Below are positions 6,012-8,463 of a stretch of 8,463 nucleotides of DNA, one piece after another. The stretch covers positions 1-8,463 of the forward strand of contig JADFIX010000115.1 in assembly GCA_022566435.1 (NCBI GenBank), read 5' to 3'. The notes under the pieces were generated by a model that saw only the letters and a list, made by a program, of their open reading frames with translations, ran no database searches and was not told where the DNA came from. Both the position numbers and the translations under genes were made by a program. This DNA comes from Planctomycetota bacterium (GTDB lineage: Bacteria; Planctomycetota; Phycisphaerae; UBA1845). Position 1 is the first letter of the stretch. Each line of letters starts with the position of its first letter.

Positions 6012-7805
6012 CTAACGGGCTTGCGCGAATACGACCCCCGATTCGGCTTCGGCTGGGCCGGTCGTCCGGGTCGGCCCGCCGGCGTCCTGCCGTTCGGTAG
6101 GCGACGCACTCTCGTCGGATGAACTCAGTGAATCGCTCATGACACCCACACCCAGCCTGGATGTGAGAAACCGAGCGGCGTCATCGGAATTCCCGTCCGA
6201 TTGTAGTGCCCAAGCAATCAAGGCTCCCAGTTTGGAGTTCGTAAATTGACCGGTGACAGGCAGATTTCGCTTCTGGTTAGGAAGTTTGACGATCAGAGGC
6301 ACGTGGGTGTTGGGACACGTGATCTCCCCCGTGTCGCGGGCCGGATCGTATCGCCACGTATGATCGGACGTGAGAATGATCATGGCGTCGTCGAAGCGTC
6401 CAACCCGCTTTGCGGCCGTCACGATTTCCCCGATCAACTCGTCCAAATGAGCGAGGTTTCCCCGGTAATCGGGGATGCTGGTGCTGTCCCAGCCCAGTTC
6501 CGACGGCCCACGGTGTGTACCGTCCGCATTGCGCAGAGCCGGGAAATGCGGGATCACAAGATGGAATATGGCGAAAGTCGCCTTTCGCTGTGTTTCGACC
6601 ACGTGGAATATGTCGCGTTTCTGCTCGCGACGAATGTTAGATACAGAAAGACCTTCATAGGGGCGATGGCTGTCGTCCAGGGCCACGATGCCGGGCGGTC
6701 GCCAGTACCGTGTCGAGTCAAGTGCATGAGCCGCCATACGTCGTGAGAACCCGAAGCCGGTGTCATACCAACGGTACTGACGACAGACATCGACTCGATT
6801 TCCTAGCCACGTCCGGTATGGTACTTTGACGCCACTCAGAAACGTGTCATACCCCAACCCCGAGACAACGGAAAAAAGACTGTCGAACTCGCTTGCATCG
6901 ACAAAGCGCCCATCCCGCTCGAAACCCACGCGGCCATCCGACCGTAGGCGGATCACCGGCAGATCAGTCTGAAACAACAGTCCGGGTATTGACACACCGG
7001 TGTACGGCCCGGTCGAGCGGGCTTCGTGAAATACCATCGACTGTTCGCATAGGGCCGAAAGATGCTCGAACTCCGGTCGTGGACGACCGTTACTGAACGT
7101 ACGCTGGTAAGACCACGCGTCAAATACAAACAGGTAGATCGGATGGGAATCATCACTCGCCGCCGCCGCTCGCACCAGCGACGCCTGTGGACGAGAATCC
7201 CTCACGACAGGAGACGGACGGGGATCCATCCTGGCGGGGTATGTCGCCAGTTGGAACATATAGTGTATGACGGCAAACGGTACGAGCGAGATGATCAGGC
7301 ACACTTGCTTGGAGCGGCGCACCAGTCCGGAACGGCGTCTGGCCAATGAGTACGCCACCACTGCCATCATGACGACCGTGGTCACAGACGCGATGACTCC
7401 CGAGTGAGCCCATAGCCGCCATGCAATTTTGCTGAACACGGGCGGTCGCCAGTAGTAGAACTGGTACTGGAAGCTGGTGATCGCCCCCAGACCAAGCCCC
7501 AGCACAAAACAATGGTTGAATAGCGTCGTCAAGAAGGGGCGATTGACCAGGCGGACGATCTCGCTGAGTAGCACACATCCCAACGTGAGCAGGCCAATAC
7601 ACACTGCAATCGTAGCGGTGTCGCTCGCCTGCCAGTATCGTGTATTGCGAATGTGATCGGTCGATAGATATGCGAGGTACGGGCTGAAGAAGAGGAAAAC
7701 CACGACCTGTGCGGCTAGATATCGGATGGCTAACGATTTCGCCCATCCCGGCGACGTGGTATCCCGGTCGGGGGACACCATTGCCACATCACTGCGTGAT
7801 GACAT
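6012..7805 (-). CDS. Membrane-anchored sulfatase-like hydrolase/transferase
   Basis: This 597-residue protein belongs to the alkaline phosphatase/sulfatase superfamily. About five transmembrane helices fill the N-terminal third (near residues 25-48, 63-85, 98-114, 134-152 and 168-187). The catalytic domain follows, probably outside the cytoplasmic membrane. IYLFVFDAWS supplies metal ligand D229. YTGVSIPGLLF places a candidate nucleophile, T269 (or S272), at the position of the formylglycine or threonine. FHLVIPHFP (414-422) is a family motif. ILTSDH (477-482) gives the second metal site, and NTHVPLIVKLP (499-509) a conserved histidine. No CxPxR sulfatase signature is present, so a phospho-transferase or phosphodiesterase similar in design to LtaS/EptA is as likely as a sulfatase. 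The last 45 residues are Ser/Thr/Gly/Pro-rich and probably disordered. ATG 7805 is preferred over TTG 7823 because AGGAG sits 9 bases upstream (7815-7819). It probably modifies or builds a surface polymer. Confidence 0.93.
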   Translation of the reverse strand: MSSRSDVAMVSPDRDTTSPGWAKSLAIRYLAAQVVVFLFFSPYLAYLSTDHIRNTRYWQASDTATIAVCIGLLTLGCVLLSEIVRLVNRPFLTTLFNHCFVLGLGLGAITSFQYQFYYWRPPVFSKIAWRLWAHSGVIASVTTVVMMAVVAYSLARRRSGLVRRSKQVCLIISLVPFAVIHYMFQLATYPARMDPRPSPVVRDSRPQASLVRAAAASDDSHPIYLFVFDAWSYQRTFSNGRPRPEFEHLSALCEQSMVFHEARSTGPYTGVSIPGLLFQTDLPVIRLRSDGRVGFERDGRFVDASEFDSLFSVVSGLGYDTFLSGVKVPYRTWLGNRVDVCRQYRWYDTGFGFSRRMAAHALDSTRYWRPPGIVALDDSHRPYEGLSVSNIRREQKRDIFHVVETQRKATFAIFHLVIPHFPALRNADGTHRGPSELGWDSTSIPDYRGNLAHLDELIGEIVTAAKRVGRFDDAMIILTSDHTWRYDPARDTGEITCPNTHVPLIVKLPNQKRNLPVTGQFTNSKLGALIAWALQSDGNSDDAARFLTSRLGVGVMSDSLSSSDESASPTERQDAGGPTRTTGPAEAESGVVFAQAR

Positions 7806-8196
7806 CGACAGATACTCCTGCAAGGCGAACCTCCGGGCAACACGTTGACAGACTTGCCACGTGAACTGCCAGTGATTGTCCCGTTTTTCGCGTCTCCACC
7901 CACGTTTATCGGATGAACTTTCGCATGTGATTAGCCCAGGTTGGGCAGTTGAAAGGGTTCAGTGCGTTTCCTGATGGCGTCAGGGCGCGCGGTTTTTCTT
8001 CAGGAATCCTATGAATCGAGAGACGTCCGGGGCAGCGCGCCCCATGTTCCGCGGACGTTTACCGTTGGCGTCGGTGGGCATGTCCGCCGTCTCTTCACTC
8101 GTCTCGCCCGTTTCCATCAGGTTGGCGTTTTTAAGAAACACGGGCGCTATCAAACACAAGCTGTTGCAAATTTCCGCGCCATTGGTTTGTGCGGGC
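7806..8196. other. 391-bp intergenic region before the sulfatase-like gene
   Basis: No gene can be supported with confidence. On the minus strand a frame from ATG 8117 to TGA 7980 would encode 45 residues (METGETSEETADMPTDANG, then RRPR-like basic stretches to FLKKNRAP). Its codon choice fits the neighbours, but it has no Shine-Dalgarno sequence. Longer open frames on both strands here are arginine- or serine-rich shadows. The part nearest the sulfatase start contains the Shine-Dalgarno at 7815-7819, and a GGCAA...TTGCC inverted pair at 7837-7858 flanking TTGACA on the plus strand. No matching -10 box was found. It probably holds the promoter for the minus-strand pair, but I could not place one. 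Confidence 0.35.
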
Positions 8197-8463
8197 TCAA
8201 ACGCCCGCGGGTTGGTGGGCGAGTTCGAGGATGGCTTGTGCACCGGCCGTCCCGCTACACCCGACATTATAGATGTACTCCGCGCGCAGCCGGCAGATGT
8301 TTTCGCGGTAGGCCTGCGAATCCCGGCACAACCTTTCAATGGTCTCTGGTAGAGAATCGAGGTGGTCAGGGCGGATGACGGCACCAATTTCATTTCGGAC
8401 GCGTTTTTCAAGCGGTTCACAGTCGATGCGTTCGAAATCCGGGTCGTTGATCTTGGGCGGAAT
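8197..8463 (-). CDS. 3' end of an unrecognised gene entering from the right edge
   Basis: An open minus-strand frame runs from the window edge to TGA at 8197-8199, giving 88 C-terminal residues; the start lies outside. Third positions are strongly G/C-biased and the residues look like a real globular protein end: KINDPDFERIDCEPLEKRV, then a helical stretch with PDHLDSLPETIERL, then RAEYIYNVGCSGTAGAQAIL near the terminus. The shape of this end, a helix after a conserved YN.G.SG..GA..I, reminds me of glycosyltransferase or CDP-glycerol-transferase-like proteins of surface-polymer loci, and the sulfatase-like neighbour 391 bp downstream would fit that. This is a weak guess; no catalytic motif is in view. 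The frame competes with arginine-rich and serine-rich open frames on both strands, which look non-coding. Confidence 0.72.
   Translation of the reverse strand: MPPKINDPDFERIDCEPLEKRVRNEIGAVIRPDHLDSLPETIERLCRDSQAYRENICRLRAEYIYNVGCSGTAGAQAILELAHQPAGV

Noticed and set aside
7980..8420. Minus-strand 146-codon frame starting MNRLKNASEMKL
   Set aside because: Its first part lies across the better coding frame that ends at 8197 and is Ser/Thr/Pro-rich without patterning. Only the last 45 codons are even arguable and are listed separately.

Overview
The window looks like bacterial chromosome of moderate to high GC, most likely from a planctomycete (Phycisphaerae-like or a related metagenomic lineage). 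The main argument is the 1,016-residue cell-surface-type protein at 2559-5609. It combines a cysteine-rich PPC-like domain, LVIVD-type propeller repeats and a C-terminal dockerin-like double motif of a kind I associate with secreted planctomycete proteins. The lineage call is an inference from protein style; no rRNA or tRNA is present to confirm it.

Left part (222-2322, minus strand): a compact signalling cassette reads leftwards. A small excisionase-type helix-turn-helix protein (2322-2059) is followed after one base by a soluble sensor kinase with an N-terminal receiver (2057-801). After 141 bp comes a stand-alone receiver protein (659-222). Together they supply a possible DNA-binding element, a histidine kinase and two phospho-acceptor aspartates, but no transmembrane sensor. 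The 221 bases left of the cassette contain no gene I can name, only a coding-like open stretch.

Middle (2323-5609): a 236-bp divergent intergenic region separates the cassette from the large plus-strand gene. That protein is cysteine-rich and built of extracellular-type domains, yet no signal peptide is visible. The only strong ribosome binding site nearby serves an ATG in a different frame, so the N-terminus is probably damaged or mis-sequenced.

Right part (5745-8463, minus strand): this is a probable surface-polymer region. It holds the 3' end of an unknown gene entering from the right edge, a five-helix membrane protein of the sulfatase/alkaline-phosphatase superfamily (7805-6012), and a 68-residue single-helix membrane protein with a YLDP motif (5951-5745). 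The sulfatase-like enzyme and the small protein are 60 bp apart and probably act together. The 391 bp between the right-edge gene and the sulfatase hold only a doubtful 45-codon frame. No mobile element, CRISPR array, RNA gene or convincing rho-independent terminator was seen.
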